Below are positions 23,178-32,699 of a DNA stretch of 64,000 bases, in pieces. The translations under genes were made by a program, and so were the position numbers. The first letter of the stretch is position 1. Each line of letters opens with the position of its first letter. Source of the stretch: Ceratothoa steindachneri (taxonomy: Eukaryota; Arthropoda; Malacostraca; Isopoda; Cymothoidae); assembly GCA_963969495.1 (NCBI GenBank), contig OZ018326.1:155496306-155560305 (forward strand). Reading direction: 5' to 3'. Under the pieces are notes generated by a model. That model saw nothing but the letters and a program-made list of their open reading frames with translations, was not told the DNA's origin and did not search any database.

Positions 23178-23251
23178 AAACACCATTTCATTTTTTCCTG
23201 CGGGACATTGCATTCATTTGCTACCCTCACGTGATACTTTGTGAGTTTTTC

Positions 23252-23256
<5 letters not shown>

Positions 23257-23301
<45 letters not shown>
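23257..23301. repeat. (TA)n microsatellite
   Basis: An AT run of about 45 bp, shortly after the right Penelope arm. Confidence 0.95.
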
Positions 23302-23302
<1 letters not shown>

Positions 23303-23409
23303 TCGCATATATATCAGAAAAATTGTTAAATACCATGACAGATTCCAAATATGTAAATAAAACCGCTGTGGCGGAGCGTCGTAGTTTATTATCTCGTCAC
23401 ACCAAGCGT

Positions 23410-23412
<3 letters not shown>

Positions 23413-23495
<83 letters not shown>
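23413..23495. repeat. (TA)n microsatellite
   Basis: An AT run of about 83 bp that abuts the second Penelope-like relic. Confidence 0.95.
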
Positions 23496-23498
<3 letters not shown>

Positions 23499-24020
23499 TA
23501 TAGATCCAATTGGAGTTCCTAATCAGGAGGCTGCATTTAGATTGCCCATCCTAAAGGTTAAAGTTGGGGATTTCATCTATAAAGGTGGATTCAATGACCT
23601 TTCTTTTGCGGAAGTCCTTACATGGGTAGATTAGTTTGGCCTGTGGGAAGTCTATCGGGTGATTAAAGTTGTTACTATGCTTGAAAAGACTAGAGGCTCT
23701 GTCTTATCCAGGTTTCTTCCTGTTTCGCCTATGTAAAATAAAGGGCAGTTAATTTATTTACAGGAGATTAAATAAACTCCTGCTTCGTTGGTTCCTTCTA
23801 TAGGTTTGGTCGTAGGGAATGATTTTTTAATGGTCGAAGGGTATTTAAAAGTGGTGCGGTTAGGGGAAAGGATACTATTTAAACCTTTCAGTAATGGAAA
23901 AAATGGAAGGGAGAGGCAGTTTCTTTTAGTATCTGGGTTCCTACTATTATGGCAATAGAAGTTTGACTTGGCCTTGGATAAGCATTCATTGATGATATGA
24001 AGGGGATATTTTTATGAAGT
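23496..24020 (-). pseudogene. Penelope-like element, linker and GIY-YIG domain (different family)
   Basis: On the minus strand the reading is AKSNFYCHNSRNPDTKRNCL, LKGLNSILSPNRTTFKYPST, PIEGTNEAGVYLISCK and CPLFYIGETGRNLDK, then after frame breaks FIDEIPNFNL near the end. GVYxIxCxxCxxxYIGETGR is the signature of Penelope/Neptune GIY-YIG endonucleases. It is distinct from the copy at 22.5 kb (YYGQTGKQ). Frameshifts near 23690 and 23580 break it, and the upstream reverse transcriptase is missing where the inverted repeat at 24006 begins. Confidence 0.75.
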
Positions 24021-24293
24021 GGAGAGCATCGTGCATTTGTTGTTGAAGAGTTTAAGAACGATGAATCCGTCGTAACGACGCAACATTCTTTCCAGACACT
24101 TTGCGCTTCGTCGTCATAATGTTCGTCTAAAGTTGGAAACCCACCGACGAATTGTTTTTCCATCCGGTTCGGGATCATGATGACGAAGCGCAAAGTGTCT
24201 TCTGAAGGAATGTTGCGTCGTTACGACGGACACACCGTTCTTAAGAAACTCTTCCACAACAAATGCACGATGCTCTCCACTTCATAAAAATAT
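24006..24293. repeat. inverted repeat, about 112-118-bp arms, about 60-bp spacer
   Basis: The left arm starts ATATTTTTATGAAGTGGAGA and the right arm ends TCTCCACTTCATAAAAATAT. The arms run inward through CGTCGTAACGACGCAACATT and CACTTTGCGCTTCGTC with a few mismatches and a small indel (TTTAAG against TTTCTTAAG). It adjoins the Penelope-like relic, and part of the left arm may be element sequence. No coding function is apparent. Confidence 0.85.
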
Positions 24294-24483
24294 AGTTTTT
24301 TCTTGTATCTTCATGTGTTTGTTTTTTATTAACTTTTGATATCGGGGCAACCTTTCTGCCGCCTCCTGTAATTCGTGGCATGCGACGACGTGTTCAAACT
24401 CTTGTTTCTGCTAGAGGAGGTCAAACTAACCATTAAACAATAGTTCCGTACTAATAATCGAAAATATATAAAAAGTGAGACTG

Positions 24484-26013
24484 CCCATTGCGTCTCATTA
24501 CTGACGCGTCAAAATTTGGCCTCTGTGTTGTCCTCCGGCAAATTCAGGGAAATAAGTTGGAAGTTCTCAGCTTTTTTTTTAGCAAAGTTTTTCGTGGCTC
24601 GAAATTAAAACACTACATTCACAAAAGAATTGAAATCAATTGATCTTGCAATCAAGCACTTTCAACATCTACTTGCAGAGACAAGTTCTTTCATGCTCAT
24701 AGATTGCAAGGCCACACTTGTGCTGCTAAAGCCCTCAATGCACCACACTCCAATAAGGAAGCACGTCATTTTGAGTCACTTCACAATATAAAAATGAAAG
24801 ACGGCATATTGCAGGGAAGGATAATCCAATGATGCCCTCTCTAGAGCACCCATCATCGATTGCAACATGCAATCTGTTCAATATACACAAACAACATCAG
24901 CATCTCAAAATTGCACTTTAAATCTTTCATACAATGCAATCAATTCATCTATTTTTTCCTCTTCTATTATTAATTGTGCAGCTCTTGCAAGTTCATAATC
25001 AACAGATATGAAACTTGCTAAACTACAAGACGATGATAGCACACCCTTTAAATTTTACAAATTAGCACCTCCATCCTCATCTCACTCTCTTATTTGCGAT
25101 TTCGCAAACTAATCTTTGATTTCCATCAAAATGTAGGTACTAGAGCCTTTCATATCAAAAGGAAAAGGTGCAACGACACACAAAACTGCCTTTCACACAA
25201 TTTACCGTACCAGAATCCAGATTTTTCACAATTCATGTGAATTTAGCCAATGGTTTTCCTGCAAATCAGGAAGGCTACAAATATCATTTTAAAGTTATAT
25301 GCCACTTTCCCCAAGAAATTTAGGTATACCCATTAAAATGCATGGCCAGAGTTTGTGGTTGACGCCATTTTCACTCATGGTATTTCAAGATTTGGTGCCC
25401 TCGTTAAAATAATGTCTGGTAATGGTCTTCAATTCCATTCAATATTATTTCAGGAACTACTCAAGCTAACTGCGACAGAAATGATTTTACATTGCAGGCA
25501 AACGCCTATGAAAACTCTGTACTTAAAAGATGCTATTGTACTCTAAAAGCTCTCTATTAGCCATTAGTAAAAAAAACAAACTTACCTGCGATTCTGCTCG
25601 CTATGCGTAACAATCTCACCCATTCAAGAGACAGGATATTCTCCCGCGCAAATTGTTTATGGCACTTCATTACCACTTCCAGGTGACTTATTTCTCCCCA
25701 GAAACACAGATCCTTTACAACACAAAACGATACAACAACATCAGAGAGCCATGAAATAACTTACCACAATAACTTTCAGACCCCTTTTGAAACAAGATAC
25801 TTTTAGCAACACTCCTCTACTTCCAAAGGAGCTACTAGCCCCTTGAAGGCACACATCCGCAATCAAAAATCGGTACATTTTGATTCCTCCACAAATTCTA
25901 CAACTAGTAGCTCTTGTTCTTTAATGAGAGCCCATGACACCCCTTTTCCCCAAACGTCTAACACGCTCCCTTACATGGAATTTAAGGAACAACACTATTC
26001 GCCTCAAGTTGGA
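24484..26013 (+). pseudogene. Ty3/Gypsy pol relic (RNase H and integrase)
   Basis: RNase H begins LRLITDASKFGLCVV at about 24489, followed in other frames by FTKELKSIDLAIKHFQHLLA, which matches the RELLAIYLAIRHFRHLLEG core of Gypsy pol. The integrase core appears at 25343-25560 as FTHGISRFGALVKIMSGNGL and FQELLKLTATEMI. Two of the integrase catalytic positions are recognisable in degenerate form (SGNGLQF in place of SDNGxQF). A downstream stretch, VYGTSLPLPGDLF (about 25655), is the usual Gypsy integrase tail. Stops and frameshifts are frequent. Confidence 0.75.
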
Positions 26014-26327
26014 AAATATACTATCCGACATACAGAATATAATATAAATTTAATTCATTTAGTAATAACCCTTACTATGTTAGTGGTTTATTGTACCTCC
26101 TTGTTAATTGCGGATTGTAATTATCTTCTTTTCAATTATAACGGTTGGCCAATCAAATTTGTTGATCTATGGAGATCATGTCGGGGAAAATCTCTATAGA
26201 TTCTTATTGTTCGTTTGAATTCAACCCGTGTGGTTCGCTGTAATATTGCTCTCGCTATAAAGACTGCTTTCTATCGAAATTGCTCCCTTGTCATATTCTT
26301 TTGAGATTAATATTGATTGCCAGTTTG

Positions 26328-26497
26328 GCAAGGCATGGTCTCGCCTTCGGACACACCTGCTGGTTAATTCCCGCCAGGAATGGTCTCGTCTTCGAACCCA
26401 CCTGCGGATCAACTCCTGCCAGACATAGTCTCAAGGTCGGACCCACTTGCGGGTCAGCTTCCAGAAAGCATAGTTTTTCCCTCAGATCCACCTGTTG
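26328..26497. repeat. tandem repeat, about 45-bp unit, 3.5 copies
   Basis: Units begin GCATGGTCTCGCCTTCGGAC, GAATGGTCTCGTCTTCGAAC, ACATAGTCTCAAGGTCGGAC and CATAGTTTTTCCCTCAGATC, each followed by an ACCTG(C/T)(G/T)G(G/A)T core. They lie between the two LTR-like repeats. Divergence among units is 15-30 percent by eye. Confidence 0.75.
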
Positions 26498-26518
26498 GTG
26501 GATCTGAGGGAAAAACTA
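26471..26518. repeat. perfect hairpin, 22-bp arms, 4-nt loop
   Basis: TAGTTTTTCCCTCAGATCCA continues to a TGTT loop and is exactly mirrored to AAAAACTA. The left arm is the last tandem-repeat unit and the right arm is its inverted copy, where the next direct unit would be expected. Confidence 0.9.
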
Positions 26519-26823
26519 AATATTGACCACTTGATGCGTATCTTTTGGTTATGTTACGTCCCTTTATGTACTGAGGATCTTTCTCCTTTGAACGTTAAGG
26601 CTGTGCCTGCTTCTCAATGTGGCGAAAAATATACTTTCAGACATACATAATATAAATTTAAGATATTTAGTAATAAACTTTACTATAATGTAGTAGCTTA
26701 TTTTACCAGATTGTTAAGTTCGAATTATAATTCTCTTCTTTTTTTTCATTTGTATGGGTTAGCCAATCGAATTTGTTTAGGTATGTGGATTATGTCGAGG
26801 AAAACACTCCCTAGTGTGGCAAT

Positions 26824-26928
26824 GCATCAGATTCCTATTAATCTGCAGTACTTCCAATTTAAACAATTATATATATTACTATAATTGCTTAAATTGGGAG
26901 TACTGCAGATTAATAAGAATCTGGTGCA
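26824..26928. repeat. inverted repeat, about 48-bp arms, short spacer
   Basis: The left arm contains CAGATTCCTATTAATCTGCA and the right arm TGCAGATTAATAAGAATCTG. The arms continue inward through GTACTTCCAATTTAAACAAT with three or four mismatches around a short TA-rich loop. Confidence 0.85.
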
Positions 26929-27039
26929 GTGCTACAAACACTCCACAGCTAAAAAAGTTAACCCCTCCTTTTATATAGTCTTGTTAGTCCTGGTAACTAT
27001 GAGGTCTCCTTACTAGTTATTATATCGTTGGCCTAAATA

Positions 27040-27044
<5 letters not shown>

Positions 27045-27131
<87 letters not shown>
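27045..27131. repeat. (TA)n microsatellite
   Basis: A TA run of about 87 bp. Confidence 0.95.
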
Positions 27132-27133
<2 letters not shown>

Positions 27134-27649
27134 CTCGGCACACACAAATGTTTTGTTTGAATGAATGTTAAATTGGAAGATTAGGCCTAGCGGGGCGGCC
27201 TGAGGTAAGCACACGAGGGTTCAAATACAACGAGATACCAAGATAAATTGTATTTAAGAATTAACAGATAATATCACGATTAAAGATAATTAGTTTAGCA
27301 AAAGGTAATTGATTGGATACATTGCAAGATACAAAATTGGTAAAAAACGTGGGAGTGATGTGAGAGATATATGAATGATTAAAGAGAATTGTTAATATAT
27401 ATGAATTATATTTAAAGGATAATTAAAGGGTATTCAAATAATATTTAAAAGGATCACAAATGATATGATAAATTGGGGTTCTGTAATAAAAAGTAAATAA
27501 ATATCAGTACTTACATGGATATGAATTTACAGACCTGAATTGTGGAACACTTTGAATGAAAGAATCTTTGTGGATGGAAGCGAGGGCACGAATGAGAGAA
27601 TGACGCTTAAAAAAGTTCGGACACAGGCAGTTTTTACAGGGTTTATCAT

Positions 27650-27653
<4 letters not shown>
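27132..27653. other. no recognisable gene between two TA arrays
   Basis: AT-rich sequence with many ATATGA-type words and no coding signal. A GGCGGCCTGAGGTAAGC string at about 27195 slightly resembles a hAT end, but no partner was seen. Confidence 0.5.

Positions 27654-27722
<69 letters not shown>
27654..27722. repeat. (TA)n microsatellite
   Basis: A TA run of about 69 bp. Confidence 0.95.
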
Positions 27723-27724
<2 letters not shown>

Positions 27725-28770
27725 CAAAATATAGTATGTTTACGTATAATATGATATAAACAAAATATAGATTATATGTCTGTATTCATAATAAATTAAT
27801 TCTAAATTTATTTTATTTAGAGATTGAATTTTTAAATAATGAGTGCAATTTTAAAACTCCCACAGGCTCCCAAGAGAACTAAATATTCTAGGTTGTCATA
27901 GGAAAAGTCTTTAATATATTGAGATAACAATGTTGCTAATAAGGATCAATCCGTGCTATGAATGAAAAATATTTTCCCATTGTGAAATAAACAAACTGGA
28001 AACAGTATAAAAGTTATTTGTATGAAGTGTAAAGAAAACTAGAATTCTTTCTGCTACTCTTGAATCAAAAGCAATCTTCTGAAGCACCTCAGGGTTAGTT
28101 CTATGGGGTGTAGAGATTCCTCTCCTTTAGTTTGGTAGGCTAGGTAGTCAGGCGATCGTTGCTTCCTTTACAGGTAAAGGAAATTTAGAGCTGGATATCA
28201 ACTTCTTTATTTGGCGGGAGCCTGGATTGGTATTGAAGTATTTGCAGAAAAATAACTGCCGATAACGCCCTTTCCATTTCAATTGATGTAAGAGTGTGTA
28301 TGTGTGTGAGAGAGAGGGGACAAAAGGGTGTATGGGTAGACAGAGGAAAATAGGTAAGTGGTGAAGGGAAAGAAGTGTCGGAGAGTTGCAAACGGATGCA
28401 AGAGCCTGGTGATCAGGCCTATCGCTTTCAATAATTTTAATATTTGTGTGTTTACTTTGTTGTTTTCTTTATTAAGTATGATTTATTATGGCGTTCAAGC
28501 CATTTGTCTTAAAAACTTAATTTTCTTGGGTATGTTAAGTGCATTGTTGATGTTGCGGTTAATTATTTTTAACATGTGCTTATTTTATTTTTTTATTGTT
28601 TGCATTGTAGTGAGTGTATTTTGTGTTTTCTTTCTTGAGGTCTTGTTCGGTGTTTCTTTGGTCTTCATCGGTGAATTCCTTGTCTTTAATTGGTGATTTT
28701 TCGTTAATCGGGGGTTTGGTTCTCCTGATCGGTTTGCGTCGTTATCAGTTTGGTAAATACATTTCTTTTA
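27723..28770. other. no confident gene; hydrophobic open frame at 28358-28696
   Basis: The only open frame of note (112 codons, plus strand) is T-rich and therefore rich in Phe, Leu, Ile and Val. That composition alone would give apparent membrane segments. It lies in what is probably the 3' flank or tail of LINE A. No family is recognised. Confidence 0.4.
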
Positions 28771-28788
28771 TGTGTAGAACGGCACTTT

Positions 28789-28818
28789 AGCACCGCCGTC
28801 CAGTAGTCTGGCGGTGCT
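28789..28818. repeat. perfect hairpin in LINE A, 9-bp arms, 12-nt loop
   Basis: AGCACCGCC and GGCGGTGCT flank a 12-nt loop. The sister LINE copy at about 18940-18975 keeps the left arm but reads CTAACACAGACGA where the right arm sits here. Confidence 0.75.
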
Positions 28819-29547
28819 CAGAAATCTGGTGTGACTTGGAGCTTTTCTGTTCTGGTTACTCATTTAAGCAATTTCCTCGTTCAATTCCTGATTAACCAGC
28901 GTGGGCATATTCCGTGTCCGTTCTTCGATGGAAACGTTAATGAGTTATTCCCGCTTCCCTGGGTAGCTCTTCGTGGCGTCTCCTTTCTCGCCTGCGTGTA
29001 CCCGTAATTAGGTACTCGCATTTATTCTGCAGTTTGTATTCTCCTCTTTTGCGCCTTCGAAACGCAAGAGAGGGCGGAATAGGGATATAGCAACGTAGAT
29101 CTTACAATTACATTGTAGCTCTTTTCTTGTTTCTTTCACGAAGATTTCTAAACATACATAGAGTCCGGGCTGCAGCTCAAGCCTTAGAAGTTCGTTCTGC
29201 GACGTGCTTCCTGTACCCAGAAGAAGTGATTTTCATTCCGAGTACATTGCACTCCGTGGTGTAAGGATAGGGTCCATCCCCTACCCTGACATCAGAAAGT
29301 TGTCTCCTGCCGATAGGGACTATTTTGAATTTCTCCTGTTTAGTTCTTATTTTCCATTGGGCCTCGTAGATGTTGATTCTTCCAATCTCTGTTGCTATCA
29401 TTCGAGCTTGCATAGGCACATTTCTCCAAGGACATTATTATCTGGCTGAAATCATCGGCGTATTGAATGTTAAGGCAAGTGGAGTTCACAGGTGCTGGAA
29501 CATATGTGGTGTAAATCTAGTAGAGAGTAGGGGACAGACACCCTCCT

Positions 29548-29584
29548 CCCGAAGTTTCCGCCTGCAGTGAGCGGAAACTTCGGG
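29548..29584. repeat. perfect hairpin in LINE A, 14-bp arms, 9-nt loop
   Basis: CCCGAAGTTTCCGC and GCGGAAACTTCGGG flank CTGCAGTGA. The sister copy near 18171-18215 has ordinary polymerase sequence, PKFMINAGLPQEGVV, in place of the second arm. The hairpin therefore removed the conserved G(L/V)PQ motif in this copy. Confidence 0.85.
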
Positions 29585-30943
29585 CGGTCCGTGCACCCTA
29601 AACTGATATACGCCGCCCTCTCCATGACATAGTCACAGAGTTCTCTCTAAGTTTTCACTTAGGCACAGTTGTAAGATATTGTACGGCATTCCCCGTTGCC
29701 ACAGTTTATCAAATGCCTTTGATACATCCCGCCAAACAATATCCACTTAACTCCTTTCCCGTTTGGCTTGGGCAAGCCTTTCCGTGATGACATTTATCGC
29801 TATCTCCGCACTTCGCTTTCTTTTAAACTTAAATTGGTATGGGTTGTAGAGGGAGTCGTCCTCCAGTGTGCGACACCAGTCTTCGGTTGAGAATCTTCTA
29901 AAAGAGCTTCCCGCCAAATTATAGAAGTGAAATTGGCCGGTAACTCTCTCTCTCTCTCAACTTCTGGTCCTTCCCATGCTTCGGCAAGATAATTTTTTCC
30001 GTTTTGTAAGCATCTGGAAAATATCCCGTGTTCAGACAGGCGTTAAAGATTCTATTCATTCCTCCGATGATGTTCGCTGGTGCCTTTTCGAAGTTCAGCT
30101 TCGTAAGCCCCGATTGTTCTGGGGCTTTCTGACGGAATGAGCGGAGCGCGCTGAGTAGTTCCTCTTCGGTGATCTCGGCGTCTCCGTCGCGCTGTCTATC
30201 CACTTGGTGGTGAGAGTACGTCCTATGTATCTGGTCGTTAAGCTCGTCTATGATATTGCTTTCGAACTCTATATAGTAATCTTCGTTTTCCTCTTCGGTG
30301 ATATTGAAGATTTTTTCCCAATAACTTCGGAATATTTCTTTCCGTCTTCTGTTTCGATGTTTCCGTCTTCTCTGAGTATTTCTATCTTCTTCTTCTTCCC
30401 AGTCGATCCTTTGAGACGTCTAATTTTGTTCCAGAAATCTTTGGGAGATGCCTCGTGATTGAGATTGTCGATCGCATCGTCCCATCGTCTCAGCTCTTGC
30501 TTGGGGATCAACTCGTTGAGCTCTTCCTTGATCTCTTTACTTCGTTGAAATGAGTCATATGATGCATTCCTGATGTTAATCTCATACAATAATTTCAATT
30601 CACGGTAAAGTTCCTTCATGTACTCAGTCCATCTATAAGGTTGAGACGGTTTTGTACTCGGACTTAGAGATGCAAGCTCTATCCGCGTTAATAAGATGGT
30701 TATTAAGATCGTCGAGTGCCTCGTCGATCTCCTCAAGAATTTCCTCATCCAGGTTTGGCGGATAATAGGCCTCGAGAAGGCTGCGTACCGTTCCCAGTTT
30801 GCTTTTCTGTAGTTCTTCTTTACCGCAGCTGGGTCTTGAATAGGGTTCCTGTTGATGGTAAGTAGGATCCCAATGTGATCACTACATGGTACCTGAACTG
30901 GTTCCATGTAGTAATTAAACGGCAGCTGACGATTAACTAACAT

Positions 30944-31600
30944 ATGTCTGGTTTTGTAGCACTCACTCCTCTGACAAAGGTGGGGAAGTCTGGGCCTAGC
31001 CGCTGGGCTATATTCCTTTCCAGCAGGATGTCTAGGTTTCTTCCAATTCCATTGAAGGTCCTGTAGCCGGATTCACTGCATCTGCCGTTCAGATCCCCCA
31101 TAAATATAGTGGGGGTTCTTCTGCCAAATAGGCCAGTGAGAGAGTGTATAGGTTAAACATCTCTTCTTGGCGGTTGATACTCAGCTGCGATGACCACGTT
31201 GCCTATGTCGAGTTCGACCTCACTTGTGAGATAGGAATCTTTGAAGTTTCCTATTTGCTTGTATTTAATCCCTTTCTTTATCGCAAAAGAGCACCGTCGT
31301 AGCGCTCCTGTGAATAATTCGTGATCAACACGTCGTAATTCCAGATCTTCATTTCCGAATTACGAGTGTCAACTCCGTGTTTACAAATTAATATGATGTC
31401 TGCATCAATTTATCTGAATACATTTCCGTAAAGAGTCCTTTTCATAGTCCAGACGTTGGTATTAATTTCCAATATTTTCAGTGCGTTCCGTAGCAAGGTG
31501 AATTGTTTTTCCTTGTTTTTCTTTTTCTTCGGGGCTGCCTGGGCGGCTTCGTTGTGCCCAGGACTTTCCTTCTTCTGGGGAGGACTTGGGGTTTTGGACA
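30944..31600 (-). pseudogene. LINE A ORF2, endonuclease domain start
   Basis: Leftward from about 31600 the frame is basic (SPPQKKESPGHNEAAQAAPK, then KKKKNKEKQFTLLRNALKIL). The endonuclease starts at INTNVWTMKRTLYGNVFR (about 31465). It continues with IDADIILICKHGVDTRNSE, the metal-site motif FMGDLNGRCSESGYRTFNGI in a shifted frame near 31110, then ERNIAQRLGPDFPTFVRGVS. The order matches AP-type LINE endonucleases. Stops at about 31408 and 31300 and a frame shift near 31160 break it. Confidence 0.7.
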
Positions 31601-31825
31601 CTGCGCCTTTATTCACAAGGTACATTAATTGAAAATGAAAAGCAACTATGAACTATTTACACAAGATTGAAGTTGCTTCTAAATGTAAACATTTTAACAA
31701 GACAATTGTTTTGCGCCACTGCGCCTTTATTCACAAGGTACATTAATTGAAAATGAAAAGCAACTATGAACTATTTACACAAGATTGAAGTTGCTTCTAA
31801 ATGTAAACATTTTAACAAGACAATT
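31601..31825. repeat. exact 108-bp direct duplication
   Basis: ACTGCGCCTTTATTCACAAG starts the two copies at 31601 and 31718, and both end in GACAATT. The copies are identical over 108 bp, with 9 bp between them. On the minus strand each holds an AATAAA polyadenylation signal (TGTGAATAAAGGCGC). They form the outer part of the terminal region of the retroelement at 31.97-32.66 kb. Confidence 0.9.
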
Positions 31826-31960
31826 AAGTTAACCAGAGGCAGGCGGAGCACGAGTAACGGTCGAAGAGCAAACGCTTGCATATATACCCTCCGAGCGCGT
31901 GACGTCAACGCCAGTTAGTACGTCATGGATTTATCGCGACGTCATAAATGACGTCACGGA
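31826..31960 (-). promoter_or_regulatory. promoter-like block: TGACGTCA cluster and TATA box
   Basis: On the minus strand there are four or five TGACGTCA-like words (the exact 8-mer twice, plus GACGTCGC and TGACGTAC variants) between about 31957 and 31896. A TATA box, GGTATATATGC, follows at about 31880-31870. TGACGTCA is the binding site of CREB/ATF factors. Spacing and order fit a retroelement LTR in which U3 carries activator sites. Transcription would run leftward through the duplicated AATAAA block. Confidence 0.6.
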
Positions 31961-31973
31961 AAAAACGCATACG

Positions 31974-32660
31974 CTAACCAGCGCTTAATCCACGCGAGGG
32001 AGGATCTGCAAGGTTCGCCTCGGACGGTACCCAGGCTACCGCCGGCCTGTGGGAAACGAAAAGGTTATGGTACATTAACAAGATTATAGGAGAAATGAAG
32101 GGCAAGAGGGAGGATAACAGGGCCCCCTTGCCTAATAAACTAACGGCCGCCATAGAATCCGAAAACAAAGAATAAGTGGGGCGACAAACATATAAAATAA
32201 AAAGGGCAGCAAATTCTGCCTTAACCGCGTGCGTGGGAGCGGAAAATTTAAGGGAAGCCTGCCTCTGATCAAACACCCAACCCATAGCCCAGGGAGTGGC
32301 GTCGCTGAAGGTGACGGGGAGCGAGGGAGGGGCCCACCCGACTCGTGCCCCGACCCAGGGTACCCAACCCGAAGGGAGGAGGATCGCCAGAAGGGCAACC
32401 CGGGAGGAGCGCGCATAGGCCAACTAAGCCCAAAATCGGGGGAGGCCAACTGCCATTCCCACGAAGTTTAAAAGCCCACCCAAACGAGCCCAGAAGGGGG
32501 AGGATGAGGGAACACGTGGGGCCCATTCCAGGGCAGCCGTCGTCTTCTTTTTCATCCGGGGGGTGAGGCGGGTGCGGTTGGCGCGCAGGTCAATGTCAAC
32601 TCCCAAGTAGACGAGCTGACGGGTGGGGGTGAGCACGGACTTCGTTGTCTGAAGAGGTGG
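31974..32660 (-). pseudogene. reverse transcriptase/RNase H 3' part of an unclassified retroelement (DIRS-like or hepadna-like)
   Basis: One frame with a single stop (at 32424) covers the end of a reverse transcriptase, LTPTRQLVYLGVDIDL and FWARLGGLLNFVGMAVGLP. It then covers an RNase H with all four acidic positions visible: FSDATPWAMGW, AEFAALF, LFSDSMAAVSLL and ANLADPPSRG. The ending ADPPSRG and the DAT start recall DIRS-group and hepadnavirus-type RNase H rather than Gypsy, Copia or LINE enzymes. The frame ends at the edge of the promoter block, as it would before an LTR. It interrupts LINE A between ORF1 and ORF2. The family was not settled. Confidence 0.6.
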
Positions 32661-32699
32661 ATCCCTCCTCATTTTCAGCTTTTTTTTTCTTCTTCGGTT

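Larger units (their letters stand above)
21877..23215. mobile_element. inverted pair of Penelope-like 3' ends (about 608-bp arms, 124-bp spacer)
   Basis: The arm 21877-22484 is the reverse complement of 22609-23215 with scattered differences. Matching ends are GAATGCAATGTCCCGCAG on the left and CTGCGGGACATTGCATTC on the right. Each arm holds the end of a GIY-YIG endonuclease frame and about 400 bp of 3' untranslated DNA. The spacer carries the missing middle of the endonuclease, joined only to the right arm. Penelope-like elements often occur as tandem or inverted partial copies. A TA array abuts the left arm and another lies about 40 bp past the right arm. Confidence 0.8.
26014..26830 (+). 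repeat. LTR-like direct repeats after the Gypsy pol relic
   Basis: The block starting AATATACTATCCGACATACA at about 26017 returns at about 26628 as AATATACTTTCAGACATACA. Both continue for about 190 bp through TTAGTAATAA, GGTT(A/G)GCCAATC and ATGTCG(A/G)GG(A/C)AAA. The position after integrase suggests the 3' LTR or two overlapping LTR pieces. TG and CA ends were not fixed. Confidence 0.5.
28775..30943 (-). pseudogene. LINE A ORF2, end of endonuclease through polymerase C-terminus
   Basis: Reading leftward from 30943, the endonuclease ends with PVQVPCSDHIGILLTINRNP, carrying the catalytic Asp-His. A long linker follows (to 30269), with RWTEYMKELYRELKLLYEIN and SPKDFWNKIRRLKGSTGKKK. The reverse transcriptase then has GLTKLNFEKAPANIIGGMNR (30203-29919) and YRPISLL. 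Motif A is read as VWRDVSKAFDKLW near 29730 and the active-site box as IQYADDFSQIIM near 29440. Thumb motifs GRINIYEAQWKIRT and VLGMKITSSGYRKHVAERTS lie at 29419-29177, and the last conserved block, SHTRFLSTARLL, ends near 28800. Several frameshifts interrupt it. The plus-strand copy at 17.9-19.0 kb is its closest relative in the window. Confidence 0.8.

Noticed and set aside
26328..26497. CRISPR-like array
   Set aside because: The units are direct tandem repeats without unique spacers, in a eukaryotic LTR-like region.
28358..28696. Possible membrane protein of 112 codons
   Set aside because: Hydrophobicity follows from T-rich DNA; no start context, family or neighbour supports a gene.
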